Assembly (NCBI RefSeq): GCF_032884065.1
Contig: NC_088866.1
Location: 60,748,168-60,812,167 of the forward strand
Length of the DNA: 64,000 bases
Direction: 5' to 3'
Source: Artemia franciscana
Lineage: Eukaryota; Arthropoda; Branchiopoda; Anostraca; Artemiidae
The notes under the pieces are model-generated. The model did not search any database. It was not told where the DNA came from and worked only from the letters and a program-made list of their open reading frames with translations. The translations under genes and the position numbers were made by a program. Shown in pieces: positions 56,701 to 64,000 of the stretch. Position 1 is the stretch's first letter. Each line of letters starts with the position of its first letter.

Positions 56701-57143
56701 TAGGGACACAGGAACTTACCTACTTCTGAACTTTCGTTTGACTCCATCCGTATACTACTGCGCTCCCCACTATCACTCTGACTATTCTCCTCTTCGTCTT
56801 TGATTTCCATTTTTGCTTCTTTTACTACCCCTCCAGATTCTTCACTAATTCTTACAGGTTTGGGCTGTTTTCTGCGTTTTTTGCTACCACGGTCAAAGTC
56901 ATTCTGCTTGTTCATTGCATCACAAGAATCATCACCACATGACGCATCTTCTTGTTGCATCATGTGTGTTCGGGCAAAAAATTGAGCCGTCATCCAGTCT
57001 TGAATGGCTGGCTGAAGAGACGACTGTTCCTCCTCGTCACTATTGGGTGATGCATGGTTAGAATTAGGCTGTGTCGTGTTAGATAAATGATCTTGGAAAG
57101 ATCCTCGATGCATATTTAGTCCACCAATCAAGGATAAAGCCAT
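53796..57143 (-). CDS. Multi-C2H2 zinc-finger nuclear protein
   Basis: A probable DNA-binding transcription regulator of 1115 residues in one unbroken exon. The start has a good Kozak context (GCCATGG) and an in-frame TGA 18 bases upstream. Thirteen C2H2 fingers, mostly CX2CX12HX4H, begin at Cys 146, 298, 417, 528, 587, 658, 714, 779, 815, 860, 908, 976 and 1017; finger 6 is one residue short. Several share an unusual core, KEFCNKYFLKTHK followed by KHGI, and are separated by 40-100 residue Ser/Gln/Pro-rich linkers instead of the short TGEKP linkers of tandem arrays. KKRRKQPKPVR (88-98) is a likely nuclear localisation signal. A Gln/Leu-rich helix spans about 170-197. PLDLT (567-571) resembles a CtBP co-repressor motif. 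The last two fingers are basic and close together. Residues after Pro1094 may be intron read-through (see donor site). I do not recognise an orthologue by name. Confidence 0.95.
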   Translation of the reverse strand: MALSLIGGLNMHRGSFQDHLSNTTQPNSNHASPNSDEEEQSSLQPAIQDWMTAQFFARTHMMQQEDASCGDDSCDAMNKQNDFDRGSKKRRKQPKPVRISEESGGVVKEAKMEIKDEEENSQSDSGERSSIRMESNESSEVGKFLCPYCNEALESEPQLVMHFQEYHVNKIIFEQLKRQQLEEQILLQQQHQLLSQGHDAINPFRYQLPAWRKDTESPERTPNASPKGEAKQDTLGVKAPFQLPPDKMSNAVIHPGMLPFPPNPFLFPFVNSAPTMQSGQVVPTNGPQIRIFNPEAYCELCNKEFCNKYFLKTHKANKHGIYSETTPSSQGSQQSSTYQNGFQQIPPQAIDSRVNITSQEASPKQPYLKPLNGPELQLNESKVQVNISNSVFSPASSQGLLSSLMKPGTIINPDAYCELCQKEFCNKYFLKRHKSKIHGIQENSSNGNTPMPQSSSSPVASSGKNSNYPFFASEYISSIAGTSAKSDREEKSKDDPQQTFSHCVSENKERMDQEKLRELGVQNIEAFCDFCFKEFCNKETLKIHKWKKHGVPLKESPGIGSDYQNLPLDLTRGIDNSKSEEEQDQACRICNMSFQNQYLLRMHESYFHSSKPEGVVRDFSTELKQKADEPKSESSDDLQKLQTMIKDLSGQDLDKTMCKICVRPVEKKLFPTHMLKEHGSILEGNQEQSTRELSSHNKDVRKRSSESGGHQTFCDICRKDFFAAYFLQVHMQTVHGVGVNAVNPFSLPDNTGRSFVDRITGKNEEIKKRNSSQPPRSYCEICNKELCNKYFMKTHMLKMHGISVEAGSPLQGVSCEICQKELSSKYFLKVHKQNAHGIYDEHPLKEEEGISAHALPQEFCPLCQKPFKNPKWLKMHLTQDHGEQGRETWHSIMSDRQKQQEKMPSPLCSTCGDSFPDVVSLQVHIIKHHPSQQMSEISASDDQISKNSKAIQSSELMTPKRTSIKKKSGSSDKFRCKKCWKRFPTKELCLYHLLSKHRRNRLSASISVRRKSAKFRCKACGYQSRDLQALKLHIKNKHKKSGCNLDHLPKSFAVPQVPVDSGRFHMQAFLMAEPINDDSNYESSQVVPSVVYLPVSQKISSPVSITFTLTPAQEI
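53856..53861 (-). other. Consensus 5' splice site inside the zinc-finger exon
   Basis: On the minus strand the codon for Pro1094 is followed directly by GTAAGT, a perfect donor consensus. If used, the last 21 residues and the TAG stop belong to an intron, and the protein continues in exons to the left that I could not identify. If unused or only partly used, the exon read here encodes an alternative C-terminus. Confidence 0.5.
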
Positions 57144-57205
57144 GGCATTTATGATAATTCAGCCGCTTTTTAGACTTCTCGGCTGAGCCTAAAAAAAAAG
57201 AATAT
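57144..57205 (-). other. 5' untranslated leader and 3' splice acceptor of the zinc-finger exon
   Basis: The minus strand reads TTCTTTTTTTTTAG and then GCTCAGCCGAG, a pyrimidine tract ending in AG at 57190-57189. The exon would begin at 57188, leaving a 45-base leader before the ATG. At least one non-coding upstream exon is implied; the promoter was not found. Confidence 0.75.
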
Positions 57206-58781
57206 AATTGAACATAGTACAAACAACACACTTATAAATTATGTGCGCAAGTAAACTCGACTAAATGTGACTGTTTTTCAGCTTTTAAATACCCCATATT
57301 TACGGTTATAGAGTTCGAAATAACTCCTTATTGTTTTTATTTCTTTTTACCATCAATAGTTAATGTCTGATCAACGCTATCCCATCAACAGCATAAGTAT
57401 TTTTATGTCTTAGAAGGAGAGTGTTAATCTCTTTTCCGATTCATTCGGATTGGTATATTCTGTTATTGATTTTGTCATGAAATAACGATATTTAATATTT
57501 CTATATAAAATACAGTATTGAGGCTATCAAGAAAGGGGTTTTAACTTTTTTGACAGTGTAAAATAGTTAATAAAGTAATAGACGATGTCTTAGGCGAAAG
57601 TTAATAAAATAGCTGGAATATTAATACTAATACTAAACTTAAAGCTATTTAGCTTTAAGTTTGGAAAAAGAGAGAAAGGTTTTGCACGAGAAGTTTCACA
57701 GAGATAAATTTCCAAAAACGGGAAGAAAGTAAAAGAAGTAGAAAAGGTATACATTGTTGAGGATTCGGTAGATACACGCAGATATCATAATAAAAAGGTG
57801 GATTGAAAAAATAATAGATAGACTTATTGGACAATTGAGAAAACAAACTTTTTCAGCTACTAGTAACGATTGTTGTGAGATTAAAACAAAAGGAGTAAAA
57901 ATTACCCTGAGTGGAAGGAGGCAGCTGTCTCCCCGTTTGAACACCCGCTCGCTACAACCAAGGGGTACTGCTGTAACTGCAGTGAAAAAACTTTTGACAT
58001 TTTGTACTGAGAACATGCAAGTAAAAAAATTTTTGAGATTCGATAAAATATAAGTAGTTAACATTTGAACATTTTTTGTATTGTACTAAAAATTTAGTAA
58101 AAATGCAAGAGATCGCTTCATCGTTCAAGGGGGGAGGTTTGAAAAGAAGAGTGGGGACAGCAGGCATCTTTCCACTTAGACCTTTCCACAAAGATTTTTA
58201 CAGTTTAGTGGTCCACAAAGACCACTTAGATCTTTCCAAACCATTTAATTGGTGTGATTTGGTGTAACCTTTGCTCGTTCGAATTCAATCTTTACTTGTG
58301 TTAATTTGAAAAAACTTTTTCCAAAAACAATTTCAAAGAAAAGTAAACAGCAGCATTGAAACCGAAAGAGACGACTTAAATGAATAAAATAAGGGAAGAT
58401 TAAAAATAACAGATTAAAAATAACGAAATGCAGCAGTATATAAAAAAGACAGACTATGGATAAATGAATGAAACTTTAAACGAACAGAAAAAAATGAAAT
58501 AAAATGAAAAAAAATTTATCGAAACTTGAAACAAACAAAGATTTTCACAAATAAGAGTAGGGTTGCCACCCCTTAAACAAGCTAAGGGCTAGAGCGAAAG
58601 ATCGGCTTAGTCCTAGGACTGATTGGTGAAATCTTCTAGCTAATCGGAAACAAAAAGTAGGGGGCTTCAACATGAAATTAGCATTCTCCTTTCCCCAATG
58701 GAAGACCAAAATGAAACATTAAATGAAGTAGACTCTAATTTTAGAAAGTAGAAAGGTCCCTCTAGGATTATAAAACAAATT
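57206..58781. other. Probable intron or upstream region of the zinc-finger gene
   Basis: No upstream exon recognised. 57900-57990 is more GC-rich (GCAGCTGTCTCCCCGTTTGA) and could be an old SINE fragment or a non-coding exon, without clear proof. CTTAGATCTTTCC-like and CTTAGACCTTTCC direct repeats lie at 58176-58240. Confidence 0.4.
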
Positions 58782-58979
58782 CAAGGCGTCACCCTCCCAG
58801 GGTCAATTCCAAGGGGGATAGCTCTGGATTTGACCCCCCATCCCCCCACCCCAAAAAATTTCCAACTCGTAAAAATGTAAAGATAAATGCATATAAACAA
58901 ATTTTTGATGCGTTTTTAAAGTTTTTTCGTAACCCCTCGAAAAAAATTCCCCCGAACAAAAATTCTGGATATGGTAGTG
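58782..58979. mobile_element. Family B MITE copy
   Basis: It contains CCAACTCGTAAAAATGTAAA, then CATATAAACAAATTTTTGAT and GCGTTTTTAAAG, and ends in CTGGATATGGTAGTG. The left boundary is uncertain (CAAGG at 58782 or 58810). Confidence 0.65.
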
Positions 58980-59764
58980 CAACCATCCTTCAAAAAACTG
59001 TTTTTAAGGTTATTCTTCCCCTCCCCCGTCAAATAATTTGCTTAAAATAACTTTGTTTACCTTAATATTATTCTATCATTTTCGGGGAAACGTTTTGGAT
59101 TTTGATTTTTTTTTTGTCAGCAGATAACTTTCTAAATGCCCTTGCTTGTCAAAAAAGTTTTAAAATGAAACTAGCTTTAAACAAACTATTATGCGACAAA
59201 AGTGTGCATTTACACTTTTTGTTTTGTTTTGTTAATCCATGTTATTTCATCCAATCTTATACATTGAAGTCATTTTTAGTAATTGTTTGTATTTTCAAAT
59301 ATATTCAGCCCCTTTTATGGGAAAAAGTGAAAATTTTCAGAATTTCCATTTATTTGTCGGTGGATATCTTTACTGCCCGAAACAGTGAAGGCAGTCTTAA
59401 GTAGCCTACTGTTGTAGCCTCCTATTCATATTACTTTTTATATTATTAATTTTTATTATACCATGCGTTTTCTATATCATTATTTGTGGATTTCTATATT
59501 ATTTTGCTAATTTTTATACTTTATTTCCCAATCTATTTTCTAATTTCAACTTTTTGCATACTGTTGCATGAAAACATCAATTTTCCAACTATGGTCTTTT
59601 GACAAATCTTTTTTTTTTACATTGCCAGTTGCGTTGGAGGAAAAAACTAAGTTTGAGAATTTCTCTTTTTTTTTCAACGAAAAAGCTTTATTATCCATAA
59701 CCCATTTGTTGTCTAAGGGTTTTAGCAAAGGTAACTAGGCGTCGTACTATTTATTGCAGATTTT
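58980..59764. other. AT-rich region with weak copies of a downstream repeat
   Basis: About 59275-59375 (TATTCAGCCCCTTTTATGGG, then GTCGGTGGATATCTTTACTG) resembles the repeat units at 60915-61485, so the array once extended to both sides of the family A copy at 59765. Confidence 0.5.
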
Positions 59765-60905
59765 TTTTATGTCAATTAAATAAAAAAAACAAGTTTTTGT
59801 TTTCAACTGAAAGTAAGGAGAAACATTAAATCTTAAAAATTAACCCCCCTCCCACCACTACCTCACTCTTTACGCTAAAGCTTGATTTTTGTTCCAATTC
59901 TTTAAGAATGACCCCTGAATCACAAAGTTTATTTAATTACAATAAATAGCTCTTTTGGGAGTACTAAAAAAAACTTTAGCGTAAAGAGCGAGGTGCTGAC
60001 GAGGGACAGATGCCCCTCATTTCTGTTCGTTTAAAGTTTTGATGTTGCTTATTACTTTCATTTGAAAAACTTATTTTTTTAAGTTAATTTCTGATCGTTT
60101 TTTAAATAATGCTGGGAAATCTGGCAACCCCTTCATGAATTTTTTTTATCTGCCATGAAAAATTCCTCCATGGAAAGATCCTCCCACGTAAATCCCTCCC
60201 CTTACCCCCCCCCTCACCCGAAAAAAATCCAAGGGCATGTAAAACTTGCAGCCCTTCCCCCGGGAACTGTGAGGGATTAAGTCTTCCTCAAAGACATAAT
60301 TATTAGATTTTTCAACTATTTTGAACAAAATGGCTATCTCAAAATTTTGATCCGGTAACTTTGGGAAAAAAGAGCATGGGTGGGGGTCTAGTTGTCCTCC
60401 ATTTTTTAGTCACTTAAAGAGGGCACTAAAAAATTTAGTTTTAAAAAGCACTAAAAAGGGCCCTCTCACAAAATTCTAGGATCATAGGATCGATACGATC
60501 ACCCCTGGGGAAAAAAAAACAGCAAAAAATAAAAAATAAATCGCATCCGTGATCATTCTTCTGGCAAAAAAAAAATTCAAATTCTACATTTTTGCAGATA
60601 GGATCTTGAAACCTTGGTTTCTCTGATACGTTGAATCTGATAGTGTGGTTTTCATTAAGATTCTATTACTTTTAGGGGATGGTACCTCCTTTTTTCGAAA
60701 ATAAGGCAAATATTTTCAGGTTTGTAACTTTTGATGGGTAAGACTAAACTTGATGAAACTTTTTTATTTGAAATAAGAATTAAAACACGATCCTTTTGAT
60801 GGATCTAGTGATATCAGAATTCCGTGTTTCAAAGTTTCGGTTACAATTGAGCCGGGTACTTACAGTTATAGGATACTTACAGTTCGTTACCACGAACTCT
60901 GTGAT
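59765..60905 (+). mobile_element. Family A repeat, short form (copy A8)
   Basis: It starts with CAACTGAAAGTAAGGAGAAA and has one inverted-repeat module (about 59770-60080, with ACTTTAGCGTAAAGAGCGAG), then the C-rich and G-rich centre and an A-rich tract near 60510. It ends GAGCCGGGTACTTACAG and the hairpin CAGTTCGTTACCACGAACT. A 20-bp insertion-like repeat (ACTTACAGTTATAGGAT) sits next to the end. Confidence 0.72.
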
Positions 60906-60914
60906 TTATATATA

Positions 60915-61485
60915 TTCCATCATTTTTGTTTTATTTATTATATTATGTCTCACATTTTAGTTTTATTGCCCAGTTTCAGTTTTTCGATTGAATTTTTCCC
61001 CATCTTGTAGCGTGATTTAAACTTCAATTTTCTAATATCCACTTTTGACATTCCTTTTCTTTATATTCTCAGTCAATTTTGCGGGGAAAATTTTGAGGAA
61101 AATTTGAAAATTGTTTCTATGTTTTTGTCAGTGGATAATTTTTACTGTCCATTACCCATTTTTTCTAAGAGTTTCACATCAAAGGTAGCTCGAGATCGTA
61201 ACATTTATTTATGATTTTATTTATCAATTTGTGTTTATTCTATCATATTTGTTTTTATTTTTATATTATATCTCACTTTTAACATTTTATTGTCCAATTT
61301 TAGTTTTCTATTTGATTTTTTTCCCATATTGTAGCGTGATTACAACTTCAATTTTCTAAATATCCTCTTTTGACAATCCTTTTCCTTATATTCTCAGTCA
61401 ATTTTGTGGGAAAAAGCGAAATTTTTCAGAATTTCTATGTTTTTGTCAGCGGATAATCTTTACTGTCCAAGACTCATTTCTCGTC
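60915..61485 (+). repeat. Direct duplication of about 300 bp
   Basis: Two copies (about 60915-61165 and 61235-61465) share TGTAGCGTGATT, CTTTTGACA, TATATTCTCAGTCAATTTTG, TTTCTATGTTTTTGTCAG and GGATAAT. They are diverged by eye at 15-20%. A third, weaker unit lies on the other side of family A copy A8 (about 59275-59375). Confidence 0.7.
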
Positions 61486-61560
61486 TAGAGAGGTTGGCTT
61501 TCCGTTGAGCGAAACATGATTAGAGATTTGATTGCTTTGTCTTAAAATGATCCTTTTCAG

Positions 61561-61768
61561 TTTCTCTGCCTCAAAACTCGATGATGAAGAATTGTTAGAG
61601 TCTCTAGAGGTTTTTCGTTGGAACGATTCAATTATGGAGGGGCATTTGCGAAGAGTGTTAAATTGTTTCGAGGACGAACAAACGGAACTCGGTTCATCAA
61701 CTTGGAACCTTGATTCATTATTGCTACAAGAAAAACCTTTTAAGACGCAAGAAACTAGTGGGAATTAA
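61561..61768 (+). CDS. Candidate 3'-terminal coding exon, unknown protein
   Basis: An acceptor-like ATCCTTTTCAG ends at 61560. The open frame that follows reads about 69 codons (FSASKLDDEELLESLEVF, then RWNDSIMEGHLRRVLNCFED and EQTELGSSTWNLDSLL) to a TAA at 61766-61768. The mixed, acidic composition is unlike the Lys/Ile/Phe-rich chance frames in this window. Two AATAAA signals follow within 130 bases. The exon would start in codon phase 2. No upstream partner exons were identified, and I do not recognise the protein. It could also be a decayed gene fragment carried with the repeats. Confidence 0.4.
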
Positions 61769-61855
61769 AACAGTTCCTTATTTCTCTTCTCTAAAAAAGC
61801 AAAAGCGAATGCTCCATCCACATTTTACTATTTATAGATAGCTTTTGAACACATA

Positions 61856-61897
61856 AATAAAGTCGACCAACTTCAAGTATAATTGAGTATGAATAAA
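61856..61897 (+). promoter_or_regulatory. Two AATAAA polyadenylation signals
   Basis: AATAAA at 61856-61861 and 61892-61897, 88 and 124 bases after the stop of the candidate exon. AATAAA is frequent in AT-rich DNA, so the value lies in the position after that exon. Confidence 0.35.
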
Positions 61898-61922
61898 GAG
61901 TGATATTGCGTTATTGATGATC

Positions 61923-62960
61923 AAACAGTTCGTTGTAACAAACTGTTAGAATCAGTTTTTTATGTTGATTCCAAATATATAAAGTTCATTAAGTTTAGTT
62001 CTACCCATCGAAAGATACGAGCCTGAGAATATTTGCCTGATTTTTTAAATAGGGGGGAAACACCCCCTAAAAGTCAAAGAATCTAGAAAGAAAAATCAAA
62101 CCCTCAGATTCAGCGCACCTGAGAACCCTATTATAGAACTTTCAAGTTCCTATATAGAAAAACGTAGATTTTTTTTTATTTTTGGCGGAAGGCAGATAAT
62201 GTATATAGACTTTTTTTTTGGGGGGGGGGGCTTTGTGTTTGGGGTAGATTTCTACTGTGAATATCTTCCTTGGGGAGGGACATTTGTGGGGGGGGGATTT
62301 TTCAGCGAAAATTTCATGCTGGGAGGATTTGACAGAAATCCAATGTGAGTTCTTCTAATTGTCTTATATTCTCTTTGTCAACTCATTTTGCATGTGGAGA
62401 TGTTCCAGAGGACTATTTTCCACGAGTTTTGATTTCCGGAAAAAATTTCTACGGATTGTGGTATTTCCTGAAAGATCAAGAAACTGGCCAGAGATTATTT
62501 TTCTTTTCATATTAAAGTATGCTAAGGAGGATTTTTCAGGATGAATCGCCCGCAAGAAATATTACGGGAAGGGGGGATTTCAGTGAGGATGGAACTGTCT
62601 GGAGGGAACTTGACAGGTGGGGGGTGTACTTTACGTTGGATTCAATTTTCACTGAAAACTTTCCTGTGAGGGGGTGAGGAGTATATTTCCTGGAGGGTGA
62701 GCCAGATTTACCTGCATTATTTGAAAAACAAACTGAAATTAAATATTGAAAAACAAATTTTTTAACTGAAAGTAAGGAGCAACATTAAGACTTAAAACAG
62801 ACACAAATTATTCCGTATATGAAGGGTAGCCCCCCTCCTCAATACCTTACCCTTTACGCTAAAGTTTGACTGTTTGTCCCATTTTTTTTTAAGAACGCCA
62901 ATAGAAACATAGGGGACGTTTAGTTAGAATAGAAAACTTTTTTAAAAAGTGTTAACAGCT
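61923..62960 (-). mobile_element. Family A repeat, short form, reversed (copy A9)
   Basis: It begins AAACAGTTCGTTGTAACAAA (terminal hairpin) and runs through CCCATCGAAAGATACGAGCC, the G-rich centre (62218-62300, 62560-62700) and the left half of an inverted-repeat module (TTTAACTGAAAGTAAGGAGC at 62760, then CTTTACGCTAAAGTTTGACT). The second half of the module is degraded after about 62950. Confidence 0.68.
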
Positions 62961-64000
62961 TAAGCGTGTGAATAATAGAACATCCTGTTCTTTTTTGAAG
63001 GGGGAGTCTCTCTTGAATTTTCATCAAAGCACTAGTTTTTGAAGTTCTATAAATATTGAAAAACATTACGAATCACTTAGTCTAAACAATGTCGTTTTAC
63101 GTTTCAACTTTCCTTTTTACTTCCACGAGAAAAAAGCACTTTTTGAATTAAGTTTCTTTTCTTTTCAGTATACACAAATAAACTATAAAAATAATTTTGT
63201 TTCAATTGGTTGATGAAAGTAAAGAGGTCAAAATTGTTTTTTAAGAGCATTAAATATCGGTTTTACTTCTGACATCACATAAATTTTCGCAAGAGACTTG
63301 TGTAACTTTGTCATGCATATAAAGAATCTGACGGGTGTTTCATCTTCAGGAGCCGGTGTTTAACCCCCACCCCCCTCCACCATAAAATATCCCCCAAGAA
63401 AATGAACCTTCTCGACCCCCCCCCCCCGGAAAATACTTCCCATAAAATATCCCCCCCTCAGCGGGTTGGTCTCCAGTCACTTTTGACTTATAAAAAAAGG
63501 ACTAGAATTTCTGATGTAATGAGCACCCTCCAAAGTTTCTGTGACCATGAGATGGAGATGGGGATGAGGATGAAGTAGTCCCCTCCTATACGGAAAAATC
63601 TTTGCTCATTTTGGGGTTTAATGTTACTCCTTACTTTCATAACAACAGCGTAGACCAGAAACTTTCGCAGTAATCAACGGGATTAAATATTGATTTCATA
63701 TTTTTGATGAGTCTTTATAAGTTTTTTTTGTACCCCCATAAAAATACTCCCTTACCCCCCAAACAAAAGGCCAGGACAGGGCCGTGGAGATTGCATATCA
63801 ATTTCTACCTCCACCCTCCCCTTGTCTCTCACTTAGAATTAATTCTGTATTTATTTGAAGGCTTAATGAGAGTTAGAATATTTTGGCATTAAAATGTACC
63901 CTTCAAGGCATCTTCCTCCCTCTCCAACTACAAGAGAATTAGAGAACCCCATTTTAGAGATTGGAAGCCCTTATATACAAATGTTCGAAATTGTAAAACA
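62961..64000. other. Window end with C-rich and family A-like fragments
   Basis: C-rich blocks lie at 63360-63470. GGACTAGAATTTCTGATGTA and TAATGTTACTCCTTACTTTC (63500-63640) are old family A pieces. The 62-codon frame at 63704-63892 overlaps a family B-like tail (GGCCAGGACAGGGCCGTGG) and is not supported. Confidence 0.45.

Noticed and set aside
54545..56985. Plus-strand frames within the zinc-finger exon
   Set aside because: Shadows of the intact minus-strand coding sequence.
57835..58053. GC-richer plus frame upstream of the zinc-finger gene
   Set aside because: A tRNA- or SINE-like reading of 57920-57985 was considered, but box A is not identifiable and box B is poor.

Overview
This is AT-rich eukaryotic nuclear DNA with split-gene signals (a polypyrimidine-AG acceptor, a GTAAGT donor, AATAAA signals) and a very heavy load of transposable elements. 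Nothing in it looks bacterial, organellar or viral. The retrotransposon proteins and the dominant repeat family resemble sequences I remember from arthropods. A crustacean such as the brine shrimp Artemia is my best guess, but this comes from recollection and not from a search.

Only one gene is certain. It is a large intact coding exon on the minus strand (57143 to 53796, 1115 codons) for a nuclear protein with 13 C2H2 zinc fingers. A splice acceptor lies just upstream of its start codon, and a consensus splice donor lies 21 codons before its stop. A second, much weaker candidate is a 3'-terminal coding exon on the plus strand at 61561-61768, followed by two AATAAA signals.

From the left: 1-1089 holds a C-rich array and a long hairpin. 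1090-10380 is dominated by copies of 'family A', a roughly 1.2-1.7 kb non-coding repeat built from long inverted-repeat modules, interrupted by a broken LINE (3164-4735). 12543-18274 is a decayed hAT transposon, split by a second DNA transposon (14472-17842) of a different superfamily. Both have recognisable terminal inverted repeats and target-site duplications. 19022-23873 holds a hAT-type MITE, a deleted RTE-type LINE and a 2.3 kb non-autonomous hAT element with a perfect 8-bp duplication. 27455-32160 holds more family A, a near-perfect foldback (29894-30096) and 'family C', a tandem-repeat element ending in a short hairpin. 32161-53795 is mostly unassigned AT-rich DNA with scattered short elements: family A at 37320, a 58-T run at 39896, a tRNA-derived SINE at 43483 and several hAT-type MITEs. 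53796-57205 is the zinc-finger gene. 57206-64000 returns to repeats, including two more family A copies and a 300-bp direct duplication.

The window is best read as a gene-poor, intron or intergenic region in which one regulatory gene survives among layers of transposon insertions. All transposase and reverse transcriptase genes here are broken, so no mobile element appears able to move by itself. The short non-coding families (A, B, C and the MITEs) would have depended on enzymes encoded elsewhere. I found no CRISPR array, no rRNA gene and no convincing intact tRNA gene.
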